Assembly: GCF_024448895.1 (NCBI RefSeq)
Contig: NZ_JAMOIC010000016.1
Location: forward strand, 1 to 64,000
Origin: Stutzerimonas stutzeri
GTDB taxonomy: Bacteria > Pseudomonadota > Gammaproteobacteria > Pseudomonadales > Pseudomonadaceae
Direction: 5' to 3'
Length of the DNA stretch: 64,000 nucleotides
Both the position numbers and the translations under genes were made by a program. This document shows positions 33,929 through 42,033 of this stretch, in pieces; the first letter of the stretch is position 1, and the number at the start of each line of letters is the position of its first letter. The notes beneath the pieces were generated by a model that saw only the letters and a program-made list of their open reading frames with translations, had not been told where the DNA came from and made no database searches.

Positions 33929-35896
33929 TCAGATGTCGTAGCTGAAGCCGACGAACAATGTGCGACCCATGAGAATGTTGTCGACCGATTGAGCGACATC
34001 GTCGCGTTTTTCGTTGGTCAGGTTATTCATCCCAGCCTTGAGCGAGAGCTCGCGGGTGGCTTGATATCTCGCGCCCAGGTTGAGCTGATGAAACGCGCCG
34101 CTCTCGACATTTGGATCCGCCGCCGAGACGTAAAGCAGCTGGCTGCCGGTGTATTGGTAGTCAAGGTTCAGCCCCAGCGCGGGTGCAGCTTGCCAATCGA
34201 AGCCGAGATTGGCGACGTGCTGCGGCGTATTGCGCAGCTGCTCGTCCGTATCGCGGTCCTCTGCATCGGAGTAGGTGTAATTCGCGCGTAGTCCCATGGT
34301 GTCGCTCAGGTTGTAGCGACCAATCAATTCGTAGCCTCTTACCCGAGCCTTGCTGACGTTGCTGTAGGTCATCACAGCGGGTCTATAACCGGCACGCCAG
34401 CTGTCCGTGATGATCATGTCGTCGATGTCGTTGTTGAACAGCATGATGCCGGCTTCGAGTTGTTCGTTCTGGAAGAGCGTACCGATCTCGTAGCTGGTGG
34501 CAGTTTCTGGTTTTAGGTTGGGGTTGCCCACTAGCGTGCACATGCCGCGACAGGCCAGTACGCCGTAGCTGTCGTCAGACTGGTAGATGCTGGGCGCCTT
34601 GAATGAGCGACCGACACCACCCTTGACTACCCAGTTATCGGTGAGGTTGTACACGCCGTATGCGCGCGGGCTGAACTCACTGCCGAAACTGTCGTGATCG
34701 TCCAGCCGGGCGCCAAGGGTGACATCCAGTGCGCCAACGGAGAATTCATCCTGCAAATAGACCGCCTTTTGATCTACCTCCGTTTCGCTGCCCAGGTTCT
34801 GATTATGGGTCAGCTCGGTACGGCGAAATTCACTGCCCAGCGTAACCAGATGATCACCCACAAACGCGGTTACCTGACCATCGACGGTGTGGTTCTTTTG
34901 TTGAATATCGCCCTTCACGCCACGCAGGGTGGTCATGATCTGCGAGTCATCCATCAGGTCAACATCCTCGTAGTAGTAGCGAATCCGGGTATTGAAGCCA
35001 TCCCAGTTGCCCGTATGTCCGAGGCCGAAGCTCCAGCGCTCCATCTCCTGGATGTTCTGAACTACCGCACCGAAGTTGTTCCATTCGGCTTCACGGTCAT
35101 CTTTGCGATGAGTGATGTCCAGGTCGACAGTCTGACGCTCGTCCAGCAACCAGCTCAACGAACCATAAGCTGCGCTGTTCTGGCGTTGCTCGGCCGCGTC
35201 TGTATTGGGGTTGACGGTCTGTTCGCTGAGCCACGCCGCCTGGTCTGTTTTCTCGAGGATGAGATTGCCGCGCAGCTTGTTTTCAATTAACGAGCCGCTG
35301 ATGTAACCGCTGGCCTTGTGGCTGTCGCCGGAGTCACCCTCGGTTGGGTGTTCGTAGGTGTAGGCGATGCCTGCTTTGGTGTCTTCGGTGGGCTGTCGCA
35401 AGATCACGTTGACAACGCCTCCCAGTGCGTCAGCACCGTATAGCGAAGACATCGGCCCACGGATGACTTCGATGCGTTCAACGGCGGCAATCGGAATTGA
35501 CGACAGATCAAAATCGTTGGCGTAGTTGGAACTCAGCGCGTCACGCGAGTTGATGCGGCGGCCGTTGACCAGCAGCAAGGTGTAATCGGAGTCCATGCCG
35601 CGCAGCTTGATCTCCTGGCGCCCGTAGGTCGAAGACGGGTTCAGGTGTACGCCGGGGAGATACTTCACGGCATCGGCGAGGTTATAGACCGGACGTTTCT
35701 CAAGCTCTTCACGGGTCACCACGGACACGCTGGCCGGTGCGCTGAGTTCGCTATGCGCTGTCTGGGTGGCCGTGATGACTTGTTGTTCAAGTGCTACAGG
35801 CTCGTCCGCCAGTGCGGCGAAAGATAAAAGGCTGGCCAGGACGGTCAAGGAAAGGTGACGAGGGCGGCTGATGCCCCGACTGGTTGCGATTTTCAT
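33929..35896 (-). CDS. TonB-dependent catecholate siderophore receptor (FepA/CirA-like)
   Basis: A 655-residue outer-membrane receptor. After the signal peptide (ending ...SFAALA), the plug has a TonB-box-like QQVITATQT and the plug motifs LADAVKYLPGVHL, LRGMDSDYTLLLVNGRR and RIEVIRGPMSSLYGADALGG. A 22-strand barrel follows, with NLKPETATSYEIG and the terminal FVGFSYDI. Length and motifs fit the ferric enterobactin/colicin I receptor group, so it should import the amonabactin-like ferric complex. ACGGAG precedes the ATG. Confidence 0.93.
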   Translation of the reverse strand: MKIATSRGISRPRHLSLTVLASLLSFAALADEPVALEQQVITATQTAHSELSAPASVSVVTREELEKRPVYNLADAVKYLPGVHLNPSSTYGRQEIKLRGMDSDYTLLLVNGRRINSRDALSSNYANDFDLSSIPIAAVERIEVIRGPMSSLYGADALGGVVNVILRQPTEDTKAGIAYTYEHPTEGDSGDSHKASGYISGSLIENKLRGNLILEKTDQAAWLSEQTVNPNTDAAEQRQNSAAYGSLSWLLDERQTVDLDITHRKDDREAEWNNFGAVVQNIQEMERWSFGLGHTGNWDGFNTRIRYYYEDVDLMDDSQIMTTLRGVKGDIQQKNHTVDGQVTAFVGDHLVTLGSEFRRTELTHNQNLGSETEVDQKAVYLQDEFSVGALDVTLGARLDDHDSFGSEFSPRAYGVYNLTDNWVVKGGVGRSFKAPSIYQSDDSYGVLACRGMCTLVGNPNLKPETATSYEIGTLFQNEQLEAGIMLFNNDIDDMIITDSWRAGYRPAVMTYSNVSKARVRGYELIGRYNLSDTMGLRANYTYSDAEDRDTDEQLRNTPQHVANLGFDWQAAPALGLNLDYQYTGSQLLYVSAADPNVESGAFHQLNLGARYQATRELSLKAGMNNLTNEKRDDVAQSVDNILMGRTLFVGFSYDI

Positions 35897-35954
35897 AGCA
35901 TGCTCCGTTGCTGCTCGTTATTTGGAATCGACTCATCACGTTTTCCCGGCGGGT

Positions 35955-37172
35955 TCATCCCGCCTGTTGTTCTGCTGCAAGCGTCTGGCTGGAATCGCGC
36001 TGCCTGATGGCGCGGATCAGATACAGCACACCGGCGCCCGCTACGATGCCGGCGACTGCATAAATGGCGGCCAAGCGCTCGAAGCCAAGCAGCTCGTTCT
36101 GCGCGTCACCCATCAGGTACTGCGCTGAAACGAGGCTGCCAAGCCCCGCGGCGACGTTTGAAACCGTGCCCTGGAAGGCCATGAACGCGGCGCGTTGGTG
36201 AGCAGGCGGCACGCCAGCGGCAATGGTCATGGTGCTGTTGCTGCGCACTGCGCTCAGCGCCATGAACAAGGTGAAGATGATGTAGAGCGATAGCCCGACA
36301 GGCGCGGCGAACCCGAGGAGGGTGACCAGCGCGAGGCCACCGCTGCTGGCCAGCACGACGGTCATGGCGCCGCCACGATCGATCCACGCACCGCCCATGC
36401 GCATGGCCGCAAGGCTTGCAAGGCCGCCGGCCAGGTACAGCATTCCGAGCTGTTCACGGGGGAAATCAAGGTTGAACTGGAAGTACGTCGCGAAGTGCGG
36501 CACCAGCAGGAAGTGCCCGAACATCTGCAGTGACGTGATGGCTAGCGCGATAAGACAAAGCCGCGATGCAAGCAACGCCTTGAGCGTCGCCTTTGGATGG
36601 GCAACTCGCTCTGGAACCGGAAGATAAAGCTGACATAGCAGCGCGAGCGCCAGGCCGGCCCCGCCAAGCAGGAGAAACGGGCTGGCCCAGTCCCAGCGCA
36701 TCGAACATTCAAGGGCTAGTGGAATGATCAGAATGGCGGCAAGTGAAAAGCCCATGCCCACGTAGGCAAGCTGTCGACCGCGCTCGGCGGGTGGAATCAG
36801 GTCGAGCATGGTTGCCATCAGGATCGCACCCATCGGACCGGCGACGAGCCCGGAGAGCACGAAAAGTGTAATCAGCTGTTGTGGTTCGGTCGCCAACGCG
36901 CAACTGAGCAAAAGCGCGAAACGCAGGACAAGCAGCACGACGAGTGCGCGCTTGCGGGCAAAACGATCAAGCCAAGGTGCACTCACAATGGCGCTAAATG
37001 CTGCTGCGAGAGTCGCGCCGCCGCTGATGTAACCGACATGGCTTGGCTCCATGCCAAGGTCGTGAACCAGATCGGGCCCAAGCGGCATGACCATCATCAA
37101 GCTGCCCAGCGACAGCATGTTGATCAGCATCGCAAGGTGAACGGCGATCCTCGACGGTAGGGCAGCTTTCAT
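35955..37172 (-). CDS. MFS transporter, putative siderophore exporter (EntS-like)
   Basis: A 405-residue major facilitator with about 12 hydrophobic segments. The loop motif RFARKRALVVLLVLR follows helix 2. It is likely to export the siderophore across the inner membrane, as EntS does for enterobactin, judged from its place at the head of the uptake operon. The TonB receptor follows after 58 bp. The ATG at 37172 has no strong ribosome binding site but gives a normal first helix. A role in uptake of another compound cannot be excluded. Confidence 0.8.
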   Translation of the reverse strand: MKAALPSRIAVHLAMLINMLSLGSLMMVMPLGPDLVHDLGMEPSHVGYISGGATLAAAFSAIVSAPWLDRFARKRALVVLLVLRFALLLSCALATEPQQLITLFVLSGLVAGPMGAILMATMLDLIPPAERGRQLAYVGMGFSLAAILIIPLALECSMRWDWASPFLLLGGAGLALALLCQLYLPVPERVAHPKATLKALLASRLCLIALAITSLQMFGHFLLVPHFATYFQFNLDFPREQLGMLYLAGGLASLAAMRMGGAWIDRGGAMTVVLASSGGLALVTLLGFAAPVGLSLYIIFTLFMALSAVRSNSTMTIAAGVPPAHQRAAFMAFQGTVSNVAAGLGSLVSAQYLMGDAQNELLGFERLAAIYAVAGIVAGAGVLYLIRAIRQRDSSQTLAAEQQAG

Positions 37173-37233
37173 GGATTGCGGCGCGCTCAGTTGACAGGCG
37201 GCAGCATGCTAAGCCAATCGAGAACCGACATCA

Positions 37234-37252
37234 AATACAAATCGTTCGTATT
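37234..37252. promoter_or_regulatory. Fur-like box upstream of the transport operon
   Basis: On the minus strand AATACGAACGATTTGTATT matches 12 of 19 positions of AATGAGAATTATTCTCATT and has perfect AATAC/GTATT arms. It lies 62 bp upstream of the exporter start, suiting iron control of the exporter-receptor-ABC block. Confidence 0.45.
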
Positions 37253-37411
37253 AAGTCTTGATGACGTGCGGCGTGATGACTCACGTTGAGGCCTATTGCC
37301 GGGTGCTCAACCGAGGATCGAGACACCCATGGCGGCGCCGTTTGCACGTAGCTTGGAGCCAGACGCCCAGGTGATGATCGTCTGACCTGGGGTAGCGCAT
37401 GGGTGTGATTG

Positions 37412-38500
37412 TCAGTGCTTCTCAGGCTCAGGTACGTCAGATGCCTGAACATTTTCCTTGCCGATCTTTTCGTCCGCCTCGCGCTCGTCGTCTTCGTCGC
37501 CGGACAAGCTCTCCTGCTCAGGCGCGGGGTCGTATTGCAACTCGACCAGAACCGGGAAGTGATCGGAGCCGAATTCAGGCAGCCTCTGGATCCACACCAG
37601 CTTAAAGTGGTGGCTGTGAAACAGATGGTCCAGCGGCCAGCGCAGAAACCAGTGCTGAGCATGGAAGCTGTTGACCATGCAGCGTCCAACGCGCGGATCG
37701 AGCAGCCCACTGATCTTGCGAAACAGTCTCGTGTTGGCAGACCAAGCCACATCGTTGAGATCACCCGTGACGATCACCGGCGTGTTTTCGTGGTCGTCCT
37801 GCACACTTTTTGCCACGACCAGCAATTCCACGTCGCGCTCGGTGGACTCGTCATTCTCCGTTGGGCTCGGCGGGGCGGGATGCAAGAAGTGCATGCGTAT
37901 CGCCAACTGATCGTTCAACCGAACGTTGGCGTGCATGGACGGGACGTCATCCTCGACCAGAAAGCAGGTCTCCGGATTCTCCAGCTCCAGCCGTGACCAG
38001 ACGTGCATGCCGTAGAGATTATCCAGCGGGCATCGGATGCTGTGAGGGTACTCATCGGCCAACTCGGCCAGCTGATCTTCCCACCATTGATCAGTTTCAA
38101 GCGTGACCAAAACCTCCGGGCGATGTTCGCGCACCAGTGCTTTGAGCTTGTCGGCCTGGCGATTCGGTGTCAGTACGTTGGCCGCCATGACGCGAATTCG
38201 AGGCCTGTCAGCGCTCGGTTCAGCAGACTTCACTTCGCGGCGCCATAAACGGGTGTAGGGAAAGATCCACCATGCGTGATAGGCGAGGCAGATCGTCGAA
38301 AGGACCGAAATCAGCACTTGCGAGGCATTGGAGTATGAAAGCAGCAGCCCTTGGCCGATCAGCAGTGCGAAGGCCAGTACGCACAGCTGCAAGCGCGGAA
38401 AATCCAATCCTCGAACCCACCAGACCGGGTTTTTCCAAAGCGGCAGAAAGGTCAGTACGACCAGCAGCCCGGTCGCGGCGAGAAGTATTCCTTCCTTCAT
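37412..38500 (-). CDS. Membrane-anchored endonuclease/exonuclease/phosphatase family protein
   Basis: A 362-residue protein. The first ~80 residues hold two to three transmembrane helices. Residues ~100-330 form a DNase I-like fold with AANVLTPNRQADKL, the metal-binding Glu in VLVTLETDQWW, IVTGDLNDVAWS and the catalytic GSDHFPVLVEL. The family includes phosphodiesterases and nucleases, and the substrate is unknown. The last ~35 residues are very acidic and look disordered. It lies upstream of the siderophore exporter gene on the same strand, 240 bp away, and is likely independent. Confidence 0.82.
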   Translation of the reverse strand: MKEGILLAATGLLVVLTFLPLWKNPVWWVRGLDFPRLQLCVLAFALLIGQGLLLSYSNASQVLISVLSTICLAYHAWWIFPYTRLWRREVKSAEPSADRPRIRVMAANVLTPNRQADKLKALVREHRPEVLVTLETDQWWEDQLAELADEYPHSIRCPLDNLYGMHVWSRLELENPETCFLVEDDVPSMHANVRLNDQLAIRMHFLHPAPPSPTENDESTERDVELLVVAKSVQDDHENTPVIVTGDLNDVAWSANTRLFRKISGLLDPRVGRCMVNSFHAQHWFLRWPLDHLFHSHHFKLVWIQRLPEFGSDHFPVLVELQYDPAPEQESLSGDEDDEREADEKIGKENVQASDVPEPEKH

Positions 38501-38641
38501 TCCAATCCTCGGAGTTTATCGGCTGACGTCGTGTCGCCGTTCAGGCGCCTGGAGAAGGCACAAGGAGTTCGTCCTGCCGTACCGATGGTTGGTTCCGTTG
38601 CGATCACATGACATGCATGTTGTGCATCTTTGCGCACAAAC

Positions 38642-38672
38642 AAAAAAGGCCTGACAGGGTCAGGCCTTTTTT
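38642..38672. terminator. Bidirectional rho-independent terminator
   Basis: AAAAAAGGCCTGAC and GTCAGGCCTTTTTT form a 14-bp stem with AGG in the loop, with U-runs on both strands. It lies 16 bases after the GH5 stop codon and separates that gene from the phosphatase-family gene. Confidence 0.95.
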
Positions 38673-38687
38673 GCGGTGTAGCAGGCG

Positions 38688-39839
38688 CTACATTGGCTCG
38701 CCGATAGCCGCGCAGCTGTTAGGCGCGGCGGCATGCTTGCGCAATACCGGCAACTGCGGTTGCTCGGCGCCGCCGGTCACATCCAGGGAAAGAACGTACT
38801 TGCCCCACCAGGGGCCAGCCGCCCAGTAGGTGAGCGGAACGCAGTTGTCATGCAGATAACCGAGCAGATTATCCATCGCAAGGATTGCATCGGGCGCGTA
38901 GTGGGGGACGCCCATCTCGCCAATGAATCCACGCAGGTTATTAGCCCGCAACCAATCCACGAACGGTTTGGCGCGCTTGATGCCTAGGTCCGGCGCGAAA
39001 GTCTCGGTCTTGTCTGCGTACATGCCCGATGTGTCTCGGTCCAGGTACATATGCGCTTCGAATATCAGGTTGTTTGCGGGGTCGCGCATCCACGGGTCGG
39101 CGATCAGCTGGGTATTGGATTGCGGCCAGTGCCAGGCGCTGGAATACCGATCTCCCGCGACGTAGATCCAGTTGGTCTTGTCAATCTTGCGGATCTCCTT
39201 TGCCGCCGCAAGCGCGGTCTCGGGCCAGAGACCCTTGGTGTTCGGTTCATTCATCAGACCATAGCCGCTCAGGGCTGGGTGATGACCGACCTTGAGGGCT
39301 ATGCGCTTCCAGGCATTGGCGAACGACTTTACTGGCACGTTCACCGAGCCAATCGGCTCGCGGTAATAGCGATAGTAGTTGTGCATGTCGAGCACTACCT
39401 TCACGCCATGCTTTTCAGCGAAATCCATCGATTGCATGAGTAAGGCGAGATGCTCGGCATCGAGCTCAGCGTCGAGCTTTGGCTGTAAACGCTCCCAGAG
39501 GAAGGGCAAGCGGACCAGTTTGAGACCTTGCTCGGCGTACTTCTTGTAATACGACTCGGCTGGATAAATGTAATTGGTGCCGTGCTTGCCAGGCAGCGCG
39601 GACGATCCGAACGCCGCACCGGAAAGATTGACGCCCACCAGTTGGACGGGTGCCGCGACCGCCGCGCTGAATGGCGCAGGAACTGCTTTTCCACTCTTCT
39701 GTATTGCCAACTGGCCTGAAGCATTGATGTTGGCTTTGGCCTGGGCACTAGTGACACTTGGAAACCAGCCCAATAGCGTCGAAAGCGCGATCGCGTACAG
39801 AAGCCTTATTGGGCTGCGGGAAAAATTCGAGTCATGCAT
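38688..39839 (-). CDS. Glycoside hydrolase family 5 protein (cellulase-like)
   Basis: A 383-residue secreted protein with a signal peptide (LLYAIALSTLLGWFPSVTSAQA). The GH5 barrel is seen in VGVNLSGAAFG, LVRLPFLWERLQP and VVLDMHNYYRYY, with the proton donor Glu in GLMNEPN and the nucleophile Glu in GFIGEMGVPH. It should cleave beta-1,4-glucans or a related polysaccharide, but the substrate is not readable. I chose ATG at 39839, which starts just before the signal peptide and has GGTGAG upstream. No other polysaccharide genes adjoin it. Confidence 0.87.
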   Translation of the reverse strand: MHDSNFSRSPIRLLYAIALSTLLGWFPSVTSAQAKANINASGQLAIQKSGKAVPAPFSAAVAAPVQLVGVNLSGAAFGSSALPGKHGTNYIYPAESYYKKYAEQGLKLVRLPFLWERLQPKLDAELDAEHLALLMQSMDFAEKHGVKVVLDMHNYYRYYREPIGSVNVPVKSFANAWKRIALKVGHHPALSGYGLMNEPNTKGLWPETALAAAKEIRKIDKTNWIYVAGDRYSSAWHWPQSNTQLIADPWMRDPANNLIFEAHMYLDRDTSGMYADKTETFAPDLGIKRAKPFVDWLRANNLRGFIGEMGVPHYAPDAILAMDNLLGYLHDNCVPLTYWAAGPWWGKYVLSLDVTGGAEQPQLPVLRKHAAAPNSCAAIGEPM

Positions 39840-40239
39840 TGGGCTCACCGTGATCGTGTACATCGACCCGCAGGACGACATAGCTACATGGGAGGTCGGT
39901 CAATAAGCGGTGCTAAGTAAGCAGGTATATCCACGAACAGATCGATCCACTGAGTCGAAACCGCCGCGCATTCCAACGCCGCCGTTTCGGTTGCTGCGGA
40001 TTAATTATTAATTCTGGAAACGAATCAATAATATGCCGACGAAATGCAGGCGTCAGTAAATCGTCTATCTTTGAATTGCCAGTAATCGCTCTGCTGGGGC
40101 ATAGGCTGAAGATCTGCTTGGGGTCAGCAAAACTGGCGAAAGTCGGCTAGTAAGGGACGGCTAAGCGTCATTTTTTTGAAGGATCGAACAGGCCAAGCGG
40201 GCGGCGATCATCATTCTCATCAGACCGACGGTGGATCTC
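39840..40239. other. Divergent intergenic region, no gene recognised
   Basis: This AT-richer region lies between the GH5 and aminotransferase genes and must hold the GH5 promoter. I could not place a convincing -35/-10 pair. Confidence 0.5.
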
Positions 40240-40303
40240 ATACATTACAACCTTGCTCATGAGGGTCCGGCCCAAGCTAGAACAGCTTGCGCTTGTAATG
40301 TAT
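40240..40303. promoter_or_regulatory. Nested inverted repeat upstream of the aminotransferase gene
   Basis: ATACATTACAA (40240-40250) and TTGTAATGTAT (40293-40303) are perfect 11-bp inverted arms whose centres are 53 bp apart, about five helical turns. Between them CAAGCT-AGAAC-AGCTTG forms a second 6-bp hairpin. The right arm lies 49 bp before the ATG. It could be a paired operator for a looping regulator or a structured leader RNA. It resembles no riboswitch I know. Confidence 0.6.
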
Positions 40304-40352
40304 CCAGGCTTCGGGCAGGGTCGATTGAGGCCTCTCGCTGCGGAGTGATTCC

Positions 40353-41486
40353 ATGTCAGAGCTATACCCGGAAGTCGATCCCGATGGGTTGATCGAATAC
40401 TCGGTCGTCTACACCGACCGCTCGCTGAACCATATGTCCAAGTCGTTCCAACGCGTGATGAACGACATTTCTGCCACGCTCAAATCTGTCTACAACGCCC
40501 ACTCCGTCGTAGTGGTGCCCGGGAGCGGTACTTTCGGAATGGAGGCAGTGGCGCGGCAGCTTGCCCATGACAAGAAATGCCTGGTGATTCGAAACGGATG
40601 GTTCAGCTATCGCTGGACTCAGATCTTCGAGATGGGGCGAATCCCGGCAGAGTCGACCGTGCTCAAGGCGCGTACGAAGGGCGCAAACGCCAATGCGGCA
40701 TTTGTCCCGCCTCCAATTGACGAAGTAGTGGCCAGCATCGCGGAGCAAAGGCCTGATGTCGTTTTTGCGCCACATGTAGAGACATCCTCTGGAATGATCC
40801 TGCCGGACGACTACCTGCGGAAGGTCGGAGAAGCCGTACACGCGGTTGGCGGGCTCTTCGTGTTGGACTGCATTGCGTCGGGTGCACTCTGGGTAGATAT
40901 GCAGGCTTACGGCGTCGACGTGCTGATCAGTGCTCCGCAAAAAGGATGGAGCGCGTCACCATGCTGCGCGCTGGTAATGCTCAGCGAGGCTGCTCAATCC
41001 CGGGTTGAGGCGACCCAAAGCAGCAGCTTCGCCTGTGACCTGAAAAAATGGCTGCAGATCATGCAGGCGTACGAGCAGGGCGGTCACGCATACCACGCGA
41101 CCATGCCGAGTGATGCACTGGCGCGTTTCCGCGATGTCATGCTGGAAACCCAGGCGTATGGGTTCGAAAAGGTGCGTGGGCAGCAAGTGGAACTTGGGGA
41201 CTCAGTTAGGCGGCTTCTTGCGGAACGGGGATTTAAAAGCGTTGCCGCGGAAGGTTTCGACGCCCCAGGGGTTGTGGTCTGTTACACCGACGACGCGGGC
41301 ATCAAGAATGGCAGCAAGTTTGCCGATCAGGGCTTGCAGATTGCCGCCGGTGTACCCCTGCAATGCGATGAGCCAGCAGACTTTCAGACATTTCGCGTCG
41401 GTCTTTTCGGCCTGGAGAAACTTAAAAATATAGACCGAACAGTGGATACGCTTCGCCGCGCACTAGAGGCCATCAGAAATTCATGA
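40353..41486 (+). CDS. Class V aminotransferase family protein
   Basis: A 377-residue PLP-dependent enzyme of the alanine-glyoxylate/serine-glyoxylate aminotransferase fold. VVPGSGTFGMEAV binds the cofactor phosphate, VLDCIASGALWVDM carries the Asp that contacts the pyridine, and APQKGWSASPCC holds the Schiff-base Lys near residue 197. The C-terminal domain ends FRVGLFGLEKL. The amino donor and acceptor cannot be inferred, and no pathway genes adjoin it. CGGAGTG precedes the ATG. Confidence 0.88.
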   Translation: MSELYPEVDPDGLIEYSVVYTDRSLNHMSKSFQRVMNDISATLKSVYNAHSVVVVPGSGTFGMEAVARQLAHDKKCLVIRNGWFSYRWTQIFEMGRIPAESTVLKARTKGANANAAFVPPPIDEVVASIAEQRPDVVFAPHVETSSGMILPDDYLRKVGEAVHAVGGLFVLDCIASGALWVDMQAYGVDVLISAPQKGWSASPCCALVMLSEAAQSRVEATQSSSFACDLKKWLQIMQAYEQGGHAYHATMPSDALARFRDVMLETQAYGFEKVRGQQVELGDSVRRLLAERGFKSVAAEGFDAPGVVVCYTDDAGIKNGSKFADQGLQIAAGVPLQCDEPADFQTFRVGLFGLEKLKNIDRTVDTLRRALEAIRNS

Positions 41487-41732
41487 AGAAAATTCGCAGT
41501 ATTGAGTGACCGTTCATCGTAATTTCTGAAGGCGTTTTTTTGGGGGAGCAGGGGGCCCGTTGAAGCTAAACAACAAGCGCATCCCTTGCCACTGCTGTTC
41601 CGAACAACGAAGAAGGGCCCGAAACCTGCGAGATAGACACATTCCTGAAACAAAAATGTGTTTGCACCATCTGTCAGGAGGGCTACTCTCAAGTTGTACA
41701 AAGCTTATTACAACAAGAAAGAGGGGCTAACT

Positions 41733-41951
41733 ATGATCAACAACCAGAATGCTCAGGTCGTTGCACTCGAGTTGTGGCGTTTTTGCGCGCACTGCGTTGC
41801 TGCCATCGTTGTTGTAGGAGCGGTACTGATTGGGTTCCTTGGATCATGGGAGCTGGGCCTCAAGGTTGGCGTACTGCCGTTACTTGCGCTGATTACTGCT
41901 GACATGCTGGCCAGACGTCGGGAGCAGCACATTGAACTAAGGAATTCCTGA
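41733..41951 (+). CDS. Small membrane protein of unknown function
   Basis: A 72-residue protein with two hydrophobic segments (CVAAIVVVGAVLIGFLG and VGVLPLLALITADML) and a charged C-terminus (RRREQHIEL). The ATG at 41733 has GAGGGG upstream; the frame upstream to 41658 has no start signal. I do not recognise the family. A GTTGTA...TACAAC inverted repeat just before the ribosome binding site may be regulatory. Confidence 0.65.
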   Translation: MINNQNAQVVALELWRFCAHCVAAIVVVGAVLIGFLGSWELGLKVGVLPLLALITADMLARRREQHIELRNS

Positions 41952-41962
41952 CCCACTGCCGT

Positions 41963-41992
41963 CCTGCGCTGACGGGTGGAGGTTAGCGCAGG
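41963..41992 (+). terminator. Hairpin after the small membrane protein gene
   Basis: CCTGCGCT and AGCGCAGG form a perfect 8-bp stem with a 14-base loop, 12 bases after the stop codon. No clear U-run follows, so termination is uncertain. Confidence 0.4.
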
Positions 41993-42033
41993 ATATCCCC
42001 TTCTTTTATTGCCGCTCTGTTTGAATGAGTTGG

